Part shown: in pieces, positions 16,382 through 25,257 of the stretch
Numbering within the stretch: the first letter of the stretch is position 1
Layout of the letters: each line of letters opens with the position of its first letter
DNA from: Nocardia sputorum
GTDB lineage: Bacteria; Actinomycetota; Actinomycetes; Mycobacteriales; Mycobacteriaceae
Reading direction: 5' to 3'
DNA length: 64,000 nt
NCBI RefSeq assembly: GCF_027924405.1
Contig: NZ_AP026978.1
Coordinates: 868,001 to 932,000 of the forward strand
Program-made: the position numbers and the translations under genes
The notes under the pieces: generated by a model
Databases searched by the model: none
Seen by the model: the letters and a program-made list of their open reading frames with translations, nothing else
Told to the model about the DNA's origin: nothing

Positions 16382-17692
16382 TTGCCGTCCGCGCTGTCGC
16401 CACAACATCGAAGTCCGGGCGTGCCCCGCCGACGCACCGCACTCGAGCCGAAAGCCAGTGATTTGAATCGTCACCTCCGATGGGCTTTGTCGGCGCTGGG
16501 CCTGTCCGTGCTGGCCCGGTTGCTCTGGATGCTGCTGTCCACGAACGGGATGAACCTCGTCGACCTGCACGTCTACGTCGGCGGATCGGCCGCGCTGCTG
16601 ACCGACCAGCTCTATGACTTCACCTACGCGGAGAAGACGCCCGACTTCCCGCTGCCGTTCACCTATCCGCCGTTCGCGGCGTTGGTGTTCTTCCCGCTGC
16701 ACTACCTGCCGTTCACCGTGGTCGCGGTGGCTTGGCTGCTGGCTATCGCCGCGGCGTTGTACGCGGTGGTGCATATCAGTCTGGAGCTGATCTTCGGAGC
16801 GGAGCGGCTGCGGACGCCGCAGTGGCGGGCCGCGACCGTCGGCTGGACCGCGCTGGGCCTGTGGCTCGAACCGGTGCGAACCACGATGGATTACGGCCAG
16901 GTCAACGTCTTCCTGGTGCTCGGCGGGATGCTCGCGGTGCGCAGCTCGCGGTGGTGGATCTCTGGCAGCCTGGTCGGAATCGTCGCAGGCATCAAACTGA
17001 CGCCCGCGATCACCGGCCTCTATTTCGTCGCGCGCGGGCGCTGGGCGACCGTGGCCTGGTCGGCGGTGGTGTTCGGCGCGACTGTGGGGGTGAGTTTCCT
17101 GATCGCGCCGGTCGAGGCGCGCCGGTACTTCGGCACCCTGCTCGGTGACGCCGACCGCATCGGCCCGGTGGGATCGGTGTGGAATCAGTCGCTGCGCGGC
17201 ACGCTGAGCCGGATTCTCGGCTACGACGTGGAATCCGGTCCGTGGTGGATCGCGGCCGTACTCGTGGTCGCGGTGCTGGCGTTCCTGGCGTGGCGCGCGC
17301 TCGGCCCGGAGGACCGGCTCGGCACGCTGATCGTGGTGCAACTGTTCGGGCTGATGATCTCGCCCATCTCGTGGTCGCATCACTGGGTGTGGCTACTGCC
17401 CGCGGTGCTGTGGCTGGTCTACGGGCCGCTGCGCCGGGCGCCCGGCGCGCGCGTCGTGGCCGGGTATTGGCTGGTGACCATGTTCGTCGGCGTGCCGTGG
17501 GTGCTGTCGTTCTTCCAGGATTCGATCTGGACCATCTCGCGCCCCGGCGTACTGTCCTGGCTCGGCGCCGTCGACGTGCTCGGCGTCGTGGCGTTCTACC
17601 TCTGGGTGATCCGCTTCGGCCCCCGGTTCGCGAGCTCGAACCCCGCCGAGTCGACGCGCGAGAGCACCGAGGGCCGCGCCCGCACGGCGTAG
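16382..17692 (+). CDS. pimE: GT87 alpha-1,2-mannosyltransferase, PimE-like
   Basis: Integral membrane protein of about 436 residues with 10 or more hydrophobic helices. The first periplasmic loop carries the GT-C acidic motif (NGMNLVDLHVYVGG, catalytic Asp). Such enzymes use polyprenyl-phosphate-mannose on the outer face of the membrane. The gene lies next to pterin-4a-carbinolamine dehydratase, as PimE (Rv1159) does in M. tuberculosis, which favours PimE over the paralogue Rv2181. TTG 16382 has TAATCT 5 nt before it; GTG 16421 is an alternative start. Confidence 0.8.
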   Translation: MPSALSPQHRSPGVPRRRTALEPKASDLNRHLRWALSALGLSVLARLLWMLLSTNGMNLVDLHVYVGGSAALLTDQLYDFTYAEKTPDFPLPFTYPPFAALVFFPLHYLPFTVVAVAWLLAIAAALYAVVHISLELIFGAERLRTPQWRAATVGWTALGLWLEPVRTTMDYGQVNVFLVLGGMLAVRSSRWWISGSLVGIVAGIKLTPAITGLYFVARGRWATVAWSAVVFGATVGVSFLIAPVEARRYFGTLLGDADRIGPVGSVWNQSLRGTLSRILGYDVESGPWWIAAVLVVAVLAFLAWRALGPEDRLGTLIVVQLFGLMISPISWSHHWVWLLPAVLWLVYGPLRRAPGARVVAGYWLVTMFVGVPWVLSFFQDSIWTISRPGVLSWLGAVDVLGVVAFYLWVIRFGPRFASSNPAESTRESTEGRARTA

Positions 17693-18147
17693 TCCTGTCG
17701 CGGCCGAAATGCGTCAGGTCCGATCGTCGGACACCGGACCGCAACATCCGCGCTGAGCTCCCGCTTCGAGCGGAGCGAGACCAAGCAGGCTCGTTCGCAC
17801 TCTGGCCCGCGTTCGTGTGGCAATCGAATGGAACCGATCCCGGCCACCACACCCCGCAGGCCGCCTGACTGGGGACTTTCACGACTGACGCGCCCGGCGC
17901 ACCTCAACTCCCGTTTCGAGCGAAGCGAGACCGAGCAAGCGCCGCTCGCGGCCCGGCTTGCGTTTGCGCGGGCGCCGCGTAGTTGACGGGCAAGCTGCCA
18001 CCGATCGGCTCCAAGCGTTAGCAAGTCGCCGAATACATCTGGGCGGCGAGCTTCGATACCGACGTGCTCAGCGCACCGCAACCGCGTCTTTCGAGCGGAG
18101 CGAGACCGAGCATTGCCGCGAACACCCAGCGCCGAAGGCGCTGGAAT
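17693..18147. repeat. Gene-free stretch with three copies of a ~25-bp repeat
   Basis: A 455-bp region between the pimE-like gene and the pterin dehydratase gene has no convincing gene. It holds three near-identical copies of TTTCGAGCGGAGCGAGACC plus GAGCA: 17764-17787, 17913-17938 and 18089-18112. Copies 1 and 2 also share a CTCCC prefix (17758 and 17908). Spacing is about 150 and 176 bp. On the minus strand each reads TGCTCGGTCTCGCTCCGCTC, so the array lies in the 3' region of the dehydratase transcript. Confidence 0.65.
18126..18144 (-). terminator. Hairpin after the pterin dehydratase gene
   Basis: Eight-bp stem CCAGCGCC (18126-18133) with GGCGCTGG (18137-18144) and a GAA loop, 3 nt past the stop codon of the minus-strand gene. 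It is followed by GTGTTCGCGGC and by a copy of the TGCTCGGTCTCGCTCC repeat. Confidence 0.55.
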
Positions 18148-18435
18148 CTAACAGAGCCGATCTATTTCGTGCGCCAGCGCGACGTCCAGCGCCGTGAGCC
18201 CGCCCGCGGAGTGGGTGGACAAGGTGAAGGTGACTTTGCGCCAGCGGATGTCGATGTCCGGGTGGTGATCGGCTTCTTCCGCGACTTCGGCGACCCGGCG
18301 CACGAGTTCGATGCCCGCGGGGAAGGTGGGCGCCTCGACGGTGCGGACCAAGGCGTTGCCCGATCGTGCCCAGTCCGGCAGTTCGGTGAGGGCCTCGGCG
18401 ATCTCGGTATCGGAGAGCAGTGTCTGCTGGGCCAT
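18148..18435 (-). CDS. phhB: Pterin-4a-carbinolamine dehydratase
   Basis: Protein of 95 residues, the full length of the family. It contains the diagnostic catalytic motif with EEADHHPDIDIRWRKVTFTL (adjacent histidines, then a distant His in LSTHSAGGLT). The enzyme dehydrates 4a-hydroxytetrahydropterin and, in bacteria, can also assist pterin-dependent or HNF1-like functions; no aromatic amino acid hydroxylase is present in this window. Neighbour of the pimE-like gene as in M. tuberculosis (Rv1159A). A 52-bp gap separates it from the upstream small Cys/Lys-rich gene. Confidence 0.93.
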   Translation of the reverse strand: MAQQTLLSDTEIAEALTELPDWARSGNALVRTVEAPTFPAGIELVRRVAEVAEEADHHPDIDIRWRKVTFTLSTHSAGGLTALDVALAHEIDRLC

Positions 18436-18487
18436 AACACTCCTTACTACTCGCCATGGGCCGCCCTGGAAAGGTGGCGGCGGGGGG

Positions 18488-18664
18488 TCAGGCGGCGCGT
18501 GCCTGTTTGAGTGCCTTCTTCAGATCCTTGCCGGTGACTCCGGCCGCTTCGCACTTCTTCATCCGCATGATGACCACGGGGCACTTCAAGCAGCGCGTCT
18601 TCTTCCGACAGCACTTCTTCTTGGGTTTCAGGCTGGAAACCTTCTTCGCTTTGACCTTGCCCAC
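18488..18664 (-). CDS. Small Lys/Arg- and Cys-rich protein
   Basis: Protein of 58 residues, too short for usual gene callers. About 20 residues are Lys or Arg, and five cysteines occur in the centre (C18, C19, C25, C28, C38), with C25 and C28 as a CxxC pair. A zinc-binding or nucleic-acid-binding miniprotein is plausible. GTG 18664 lies 7 nt after TACGCT (18672-18677 on the minus strand), so the mRNA is probably leaderless. It is followed on the same strand by the pterin dehydratase and is divergent from typA. Confidence 0.68.
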   Translation of the reverse strand: MGKVKAKKVSSLKPKKKCCRKKTRCLKCPVVIMRMKKCEAAGVTGKDLKKALKQARAA

Positions 18665-18671
18665 GGCGGTT

Positions 18672-18677
18672 AGCGTA
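18672..18677 (-). promoter_or_regulatory. Candidate -10 box of the Cys/Lys-rich small gene
   Basis: TACGCT on the minus strand ends 7 nt before GTG 18664. Confidence 0.4.
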
Positions 18678-18745
18678 CCCTAAGTGCAAAGCCTGAAACG
18701 TTGCGCCGACGGACTGCCGGTAGGGTGTAGCTGGCCGCGATGCCC

Positions 18746-18834
18746 GGTGAGTTTCGATTCTCCACCTGTCTGCAAGGAGCCCGGCGGGAGCGTCAGGACC
18801 CGGAGGCGGCAGCCTGCGTAACCACGTAGGGTCC
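18746..18834 (+). promoter_or_regulatory. Structured leader upstream of typA
   Basis: The region before typA folds on paper into a hairpin GGTGAG/CTCCACC (18746-18751 with 18760-18766, one bulged C) and a junction closed by GGACCC (18796-18801) and GGGTCC (18829-18834). Inside the junction are AGGC/GCCT with a GGCA loop and CGT/ACG with an AACC loop. This is more structure than a plain leader needs; no known riboswitch class recognised. Confidence 0.4.
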
Positions 18835-18894
18835 CGTCCAGGCCGGACGCCGAGCACCGTCGGCTCCCACACCGAACAGCAGGAGGATTCAGGC

Positions 18895-20793
<1,899 letters not shown>

Positions 20794-20802
20794 TCGCTTG
20801 TC

Positions 20803-20843
20803 GCGAACGGGATTCGATGGCGCTGCGGTCGAATCCCGTTCGC
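20803..20843 (+). terminator. Strong hairpin terminator after typA
   Basis: Perfect 15-bp inverted repeat: 20803-20817 pairs with 20829-20843, loop of 11 nt, starting 10 nt after the typA stop codon. No T-tract follows. Confidence 0.7.
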
Positions 20844-21593
20844 CGGTGGGCGGAAGCCGGAGAAGGCTTCCGTGCGGAGAAATTCCCGCTCGGCGAGAAG
20901 ATATTCGAAACTGCTTCGTGATGTGGTTCCGGCATAGTCCGGTACCGATCATCCCTTCGAAGCCGATCGATTTCCGGATACTTTTCGGCCTCTGATTATC
21001 GGGCGAACGCAATATGAATAAGGATAATTGGCTCCGTTTGCGCGGAATCGCCTCGAAGAGGTGCTTCGATCCGGGGAGCTGGGGAAATCGGCAACCGATA
21101 CCGCGCTATGGAAGTTGCGCACCTGCGGTGAAGATCGGCAAGGTTTCTTCCCGCTTTATCGCGTATCGCTTTGATGCCCGCGCACACGGTCGACCGGGGT
21201 GAGCCACCTCGCCGGCTGGACGGCCTGCGGTACAGCTGTCCCAGGCTTGCGGAGGGCGCGATACCTGCGGATAGCTTCTCGAAGAAGAGAGTTCGCTTTC
21301 TGTTCGGCGTGTCGGCGCGAAATCTCACTTTGGCGGGCGAGTGCATTTCGCTCGCGGTCGCGTGAATGCCGGAGAGGCGCGTCCGGATAGTCGCGCAACT
21401 CCGCAGGTGTGTCGCCGCGGCTGGGTACGCCGAATATTTGCGGATGTTCCCGCAGGTGTATGTGCGTGCGGTGTCCCGGGCGATGCGGCGAGCTCGTGTT
21501 TCCACTCCGTTGATATCCGTGCGATCGTGTCGTTTTTCCGCTCGTCAACGGGAATCTGGGAACAGACTCGACCGTACGGTAGAGTTCCCGAGC
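20844..21593. other. Long gene-free region upstream of lpqW
   Basis: About 750 bp with no supported gene. It contains A/T-richer patches than its surroundings (for example around 20990-21040). Open frames on either strand lack Shine-Dalgarno sequences and read as low-complexity Arg/Ser. A promoter for lpqW is likely at its right end. Possibly a decayed gene or a long regulatory region. Confidence 0.5.
21580..21585 (+). promoter_or_regulatory. Candidate -10 box of lpqW
   Basis: TAGAGT ends 8 nt before GTG 21594, consistent with a leaderless or near-leaderless transcript and with the chosen start. Confidence 0.4.
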
Positions 21594-23372
21594 GTGAAAG
21601 TGGGCGCAGGAAAACGCGCAGCGTGGCGCACGTTGTTGCCGACCGTGGCAGTGCTGACCTTGATCAGCAGCTGTGCGGCGAATCCGCCGCCGCCCATCGA
21701 GAGCACCGACAGCCCGAAGACCACACCGGTCAAGCCCGCGGAGACGACCGTGGTGGTCGCGCTGGACACCATCGGTACCGCCTTCAATCCGCATCTGCGC
21801 TCGGACCAGTCCGCCGCCACCTCCGCGATCGCGTCACTGGTGCTGCCGAGCCCGTTCCGGCCGGTGCTCGATCCGGCGCGGCCCGGGGCGACGGCCTGGG
21901 TGCCGGATTCGTCGTTGCTGGTCTCTGCCGAGGTGACCGCGCCGGAGCCGTTCACGATCACCTACAAGCTGCGCAACGAAGCGTCCTGGTCGGACGGGGC
22001 GCCGATCGCGGCCGAGGACTTCCGCTATCTGTGGCAGGAGATGATCTCCGAACCGGGGGTCGTCGACCCGGCCGGGTACCGGATGATTTCGGACGTCAAC
22101 TCGTCGGCGGGTGGCAAGACGGTCACCGTCGTGATGTCGCAGCCCTACCCCGGCTGGCGCGAATTGTTCACCGATCTGCTGCCGTCGCACCTGCTGAAGG
22201 ACGCGCCCGGCGGGTTCGCCCGGGGCATGAACGGCCAGGTCAACGGCGTCCGGGTGTCCGGAGGCCCGTTCGGGATCCGTTCGGCGGACCCCGGGCGCGA
22301 CGAGATGCTGCTGGAACGCAACGACCGCTTCTGGGGCACGCCGGCGATGCCGGGCCAGATCCTGCTGCGCCGCGGCGGCACGCCCGCGCAACTGGCGGGC
22401 TCGCTGCGCACCGGCGACGTCCAAACGGCGCTGGTCCACGGCGGCGTGGCGACCCAGGCGCAACTGGGGGCGATTCCCTCCGTGCGGACGGCGATCATGC
22501 CGCAGTCGCGGGTGCTGCAGATGGTGCTGAACGGGCGCAAAGGCGAACTGAGCGATCCGCGGGTCCGCTCGGGTGTGCTGGCCCTGCTCGATCCCGCGCT
22601 GCTGGCGACCGTGGGCGCGCAGACCGGCAATTGGGTGGAGCCGGCTCGCGCGCAGGTGCTCGCGCCGTCCGATCCCGGCTACGCCCCGACCGCTCCGCCG
22701 CGGCCGTCGGCGGAGGAGGCGTTCGCTCTGCTCGCCGCCGCAGGGTACGGCCGCGCGCCGGAACCGCCGCACGCGATCTCCCCGACCTCGCCCGCGCCGC
22801 AGCCGCGCACCGTGGGCAAGGACGGCAAGCCGCTGGTCGTGCGCATCGGCGCGGTCGACCGGGACGCCACCGCCCTGGCCGTGGCCAATACCGCCGCCGA
22901 TCAGCTGCGCAGCGCCGGCATCGACGCGACGGTGCGCAGTGTCGCCGCCGACGAGTTGTACGGCAAGGAACTGCTCGAGGGCACGGTGGACGCGATCGTC
23001 GGCTGGGAGGTGGCCGGATCCGATCCCGCGACCGTGCTGGCGTCCCGCTACGGCTGCCCGCCGCCCGCGCTGCCCGGGGTCACCGGCCCGGCGCAGGCCA
23101 TCGCGGAAGCGGCGCAACGGGCTCCGAGCAACCTGTCCGGTGTGTGCGATCCGGCTCTGCAACCCGCGATCGAGGAGGCCCTGCGCGGCGGTGACGTGGG
23201 ACGGGTGCTCGCCGAAGCGGAGCCCAAACTGTGGGCCATGGCGACGGTGCTGCCGATCGTGCAGGACAACGCCGTCGCCGCGGCCGGTCCCCGGCTGGAC
23301 GGCGCCTCGCTCAGCGGCGCGATCCAAGTCGGCATCTTCGGCGACGCGTCCATGTGGCGCAGGATCCCGTGA
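21594..23372 (+). CDS. lpqW: Lipoprotein LpqW, extracellular solute-binding-like protein
   Basis: Protein of 592 residues. The N-terminus is a lipoprotein signal (LTLISSCAANP, lipid-bearing Cys about residue 27). The rest is a family-5 peptide/nickel-binding-type fold (ALDTIGTAFNPHLRSDQS at its start, then YLWQEMISEPG). In mycobacteria LpqW lies at the branch between polar phosphatidylinositol mannosides and lipoarabinomannan and acts with PimE; a pimE-like gene is 4 kb upstream here. GTG 21594 is chosen because the open frame upstream is not protein-like. The stop overlaps mshB by 4 nt. Confidence 0.88.
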   Translation: MKVGAGKRAAWRTLLPTVAVLTLISSCAANPPPPIESTDSPKTTPVKPAETTVVVALDTIGTAFNPHLRSDQSAATSAIASLVLPSPFRPVLDPARPGATAWVPDSSLLVSAEVTAPEPFTITYKLRNEASWSDGAPIAAEDFRYLWQEMISEPGVVDPAGYRMISDVNSSAGGKTVTVVMSQPYPGWRELFTDLLPSHLLKDAPGGFARGMNGQVNGVRVSGGPFGIRSADPGRDEMLLERNDRFWGTPAMPGQILLRRGGTPAQLAGSLRTGDVQTALVHGGVATQAQLGAIPSVRTAIMPQSRVLQMVLNGRKGELSDPRVRSGVLALLDPALLATVGAQTGNWVEPARAQVLAPSDPGYAPTAPPRPSAEEAFALLAAAGYGRAPEPPHAISPTSPAPQPRTVGKDGKPLVVRIGAVDRDATALAVANTAADQLRSAGIDATVRSVAADELYGKELLEGTVDAIVGWEVAGSDPATVLASRYGCPPPALPGVTGPAQAIAEAAQRAPSNLSGVCDPALQPAIEEALRGGDVGRVLAEAEPKLWAMATVLPIVQDNAVAAAGPRLDGASLSGAIQVGIFGDASMWRRIP

Positions 23373-24253
23373 CGGCGGCGACGGGCGGGTTGCTGCTGGT
23401 CCACGCCCACCCGGACGACGAGTCCATCACCACCGGAGGCACGATCGCGCACTACCGCAGGCGCGGCGTGCCCGTCACCGTGCTCACCTGCACCCTCGGC
23501 GAAGAGGGGGAGGTGATCGGCGAGGAGTGGGCGCTGCTCACCGCGGAGCACGCCGACCAGCTCGGCGGCTACCGCGTGCGCGAGCTGACTCGCGCGCTGG
23601 AAGCGCTGGACGCGGGCCCGCCCCGTTTCCTCGGTGGCGCGGGCCGCTGGCGTGACTCCGGCATGGCGGGCACACCCGCCGCGGACAAACCGCGGGTCTT
23701 CGTGCGCTCCGGGGACGAGGCGGTGCGGGCGCTCACGGACGTGCTGCTCGAACTGCGGCCGCGCGTCGTGGTCGGCTACGACCCGGACGGCGGCTACGGC
23801 CATCCCGACCACATCCGGGCCCACGAGATCACCACGGCCGCGGTGCGGGACGCGGCGGACCGGGGGTGGGACACACCGAAGTTCTATTGGACCGTCACCG
23901 ACGCCGACATGCTGCGGCTGCACACCGCCGCGTTGGCCCGGCGCACGGCCGCGGGGCTGCCCGGCGCGCTGCCGCCCGGGTGGCGGCTGCCCGCCGAAGG
24001 CGAGCTCGCGAGCGTGCCCAGCGACGCGGTGACCACCACGATCGACGTCTCCGAGGTGCTGACGGCCAAGCGCGCCGCGCTGCGCGCGCACGCCACCCAG
24101 GTCACCGTCGCCCCCTCCGGCCGCGAATTCGCGCTGTCGAACAACGTCGCTCAGCCGGTGCTGCCCGAAGAGCACTTCATCCTGGTGCGCGGACGGGTCG
24201 GCCCGCTCGGGCCGGACGGGCGGGAACACGATCTGTTCGCCGGACTGGAGTGA
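23369..24253 (+). CDS. mshB: Mycothiol biosynthesis deacetylase MshB
   Basis: Protein of 294 residues of the LmbE/PIG-L zinc deacetylase family. The metal motif AHPDDE (about residues 13-18) and the second ligand region GYGHPDH are present. It removes the acetyl group from GlcNAc-inositol, the second step of mycothiol synthesis, in the cytoplasm. GTG 23369 overlaps the lpqW stop codon (GTGA), so the genes are translationally coupled. Frame and length match Rv1170. The related mycothiol conjugate amidase Mca is longer and less likely. Confidence 0.93.
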   Translation: MTAATGGLLLVHAHPDDESITTGGTIAHYRRRGVPVTVLTCTLGEEGEVIGEEWALLTAEHADQLGGYRVRELTRALEALDAGPPRFLGGAGRWRDSGMAGTPAADKPRVFVRSGDEAVRALTDVLLELRPRVVVGYDPDGGYGHPDHIRAHEITTAAVRDAADRGWDTPKFYWTVTDADMLRLHTAALARRTAAGLPGALPPGWRLPAEGELASVPSDAVTTTIDVSEVLTAKRAALRAHATQVTVAPSGREFALSNNVAQPVLPEEHFILVRGRVGPLGPDGREHDLFAGLE

Positions 24254-24339
24254 CGCCGAGTCCGCTTTGCCCGAGGATGCCATCGAGCGGTATCGGCGCG
24301 GCGGGAACTGTTGCTCGGCATCGCCGGTATCGGCAGCCG

Positions 24340-24552
24340 GTGCTCATCGCGGCGTTCTCCAGCTCGAACGCCGGGCTGTACTCGACCGGGCGCATCCTGC
24401 GCTCTATGTCGATGAACGGCAGCGTGCCGAAGTTCACCGGCGTGATGGGCAGCGGCGGCGTTCCTTATGGCGGCATCCCGCTCACCAGCCTGATCGCGCT
24501 GGTCGGCATCGCGCTGATCATGGCTGGTTTGCCGCTCGTAAGCGGGTGCTGA
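24340..24552 (+). pseudogene. Fragment of an APC-type amino acid permease
   Basis: About 70 codons directly before a stop read [20 protein letters not shown], then [28 protein letters not shown]. This is the conserved helix 8 to 9 region of GABA/asparagine-type APC permeases ([14 protein letters not shown]). The rest of the transporter is missing on both sides and no start or Shine-Dalgarno is present, so it is a remnant. It lies between mshB and a small gene, in a 402-bp gap. Confidence 0.7.
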
Positions 24553-24642
24553 CGATCGCGGCGACCCGGCCGGTGAATTCCCAGTGGTCGCCGCCCTGAC
24601 TGCCGACCCGGAGATTTGATCATGCGCCGGGTAGCGCCGGAA

Positions 24643-24648
24643 TAGACT
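24643..24648 (+). promoter_or_regulatory. Candidate -10 box of the 52-codon gene
   Basis: TAGACT ends 7 nt before ATG 24656, suggesting a leaderless transcript for the small gene and the coupled membrane protein gene. Confidence 0.45.
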
Positions 24649-24655
24649 CGGCAGT

Positions 24656-24814
24656 ATGTACAACTGGGAGCTCCAGAACGCGATCGCGGCGTTCGTCGAC
24701 AGCATGCGGCCGCATTGGCAGGAGCAGCACGACTTGTATCTGACGGTGCTGTACGCGTTCGCCGACATGCAGAGTCACCTGTTGACCCTCCTCGGCTACC
24801 CGCCGGTGCCGTGA
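24656..24814 (+). CDS. 52-residue protein coupled to an Rv1171-like gene
   Basis: Small acidic to neutral protein with an amphipathic, aromatic-rich sequence (MYNWELQNAIAAFVDSMRPH, then QEQHDLYLTVLYAFADMQSH) and a Pro end. It is probably one or two helices and has no signal peptide. Support that it is real: a -10 box 7 nt before ATG 24656, and a GTGA overlap between its stop and the start of the next gene. It could be a partner of the membrane protein encoded downstream. Family unknown. Confidence 0.65.
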   Translation: MYNWELQNAIAAFVDSMRPHWQEQHDLYLTVLYAFADMQSHLLTLLGYPPVP

Positions 24815-25248
24815 CGACGAAAATCGACGACCACGCGGGCGACCGCGCTCCCGTGGCAGCCGGCGCCACCCCCCGCCCGATGGGCGTCGTGGGCGTGACG
24901 ATCCTCGTGCTGCTGGTTCTGAACGCCCTGCTCACTTTGGCGCTCGAGGTGTTGTACCTGCCGACCTACCTGGGCTCCGTCGCCTTCCCGGTGTCGGCCG
25001 TAGTGGCGGGCGCGGTCAACGTGCTGCTCGTCGCGGGCGCGCGCTCGATCTCCCGGCGTCCCGCCGTCCTCGGCCTCCCGTTGGTGGCCTGGGCGTTCGG
25101 CTTCCTGGTGTGCGCGAGCGCCGGGCCGGGCGGAGACATCCTGCTCGGCAGTGATTGGCGGACGGCGCTGCTGCTGTTCGCCGGACTGCTGCCGCCGCTG
25201 GCATACCTCTACATCCAGGCGAACGCGAGCGTCTTCGGTCGCCGCTGA
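24811..25248 (+). CDS. Four-helix membrane protein, Rv1171-like
   Basis: Protein of 145 residues with a hydrophilic N-terminus of about 25 residues and four hydrophobic helices. Position after mshB and size agree with the conserved mycobacterial protein Rv1171, whose function is unknown. GTG 24811 overlaps the stop of the 52-residue gene, so both are likely translated together. Loops are short and contain one lone cysteine. It runs convergent with the broken permease gene, 9 bp between stops. Confidence 0.75.
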   Translation: MTTKIDDHAGDRAPVAAGATPRPMGVVGVTILVLLVLNALLTLALEVLYLPTYLGSVAFPVSAVVAGAVNVLLVAGARSISRRPAVLGLPLVAWAFGFLVCASAGPGGDILLGSDWRTALLLFAGLLPPLAYLYIQANASVFGRR

Positions 25249-25257
25249 ACTCGGCGG

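Noticed and set aside
18790..18815. Sequence GTCAGG...GGCAGCC before typA resembling the apical motif of SRP 4.5S RNA
   Set aside because: The conserved AGCA on the 3' side is GGCA and the flanking bases cannot extend the helix; a different three-way junction explains the pairing better.
20996..21505. 169-codon minus-strand frame in the gap before lpqW
   Set aside because: No Shine-Dalgarno or -10 box, basic low-complexity composition, no recognisable fold.
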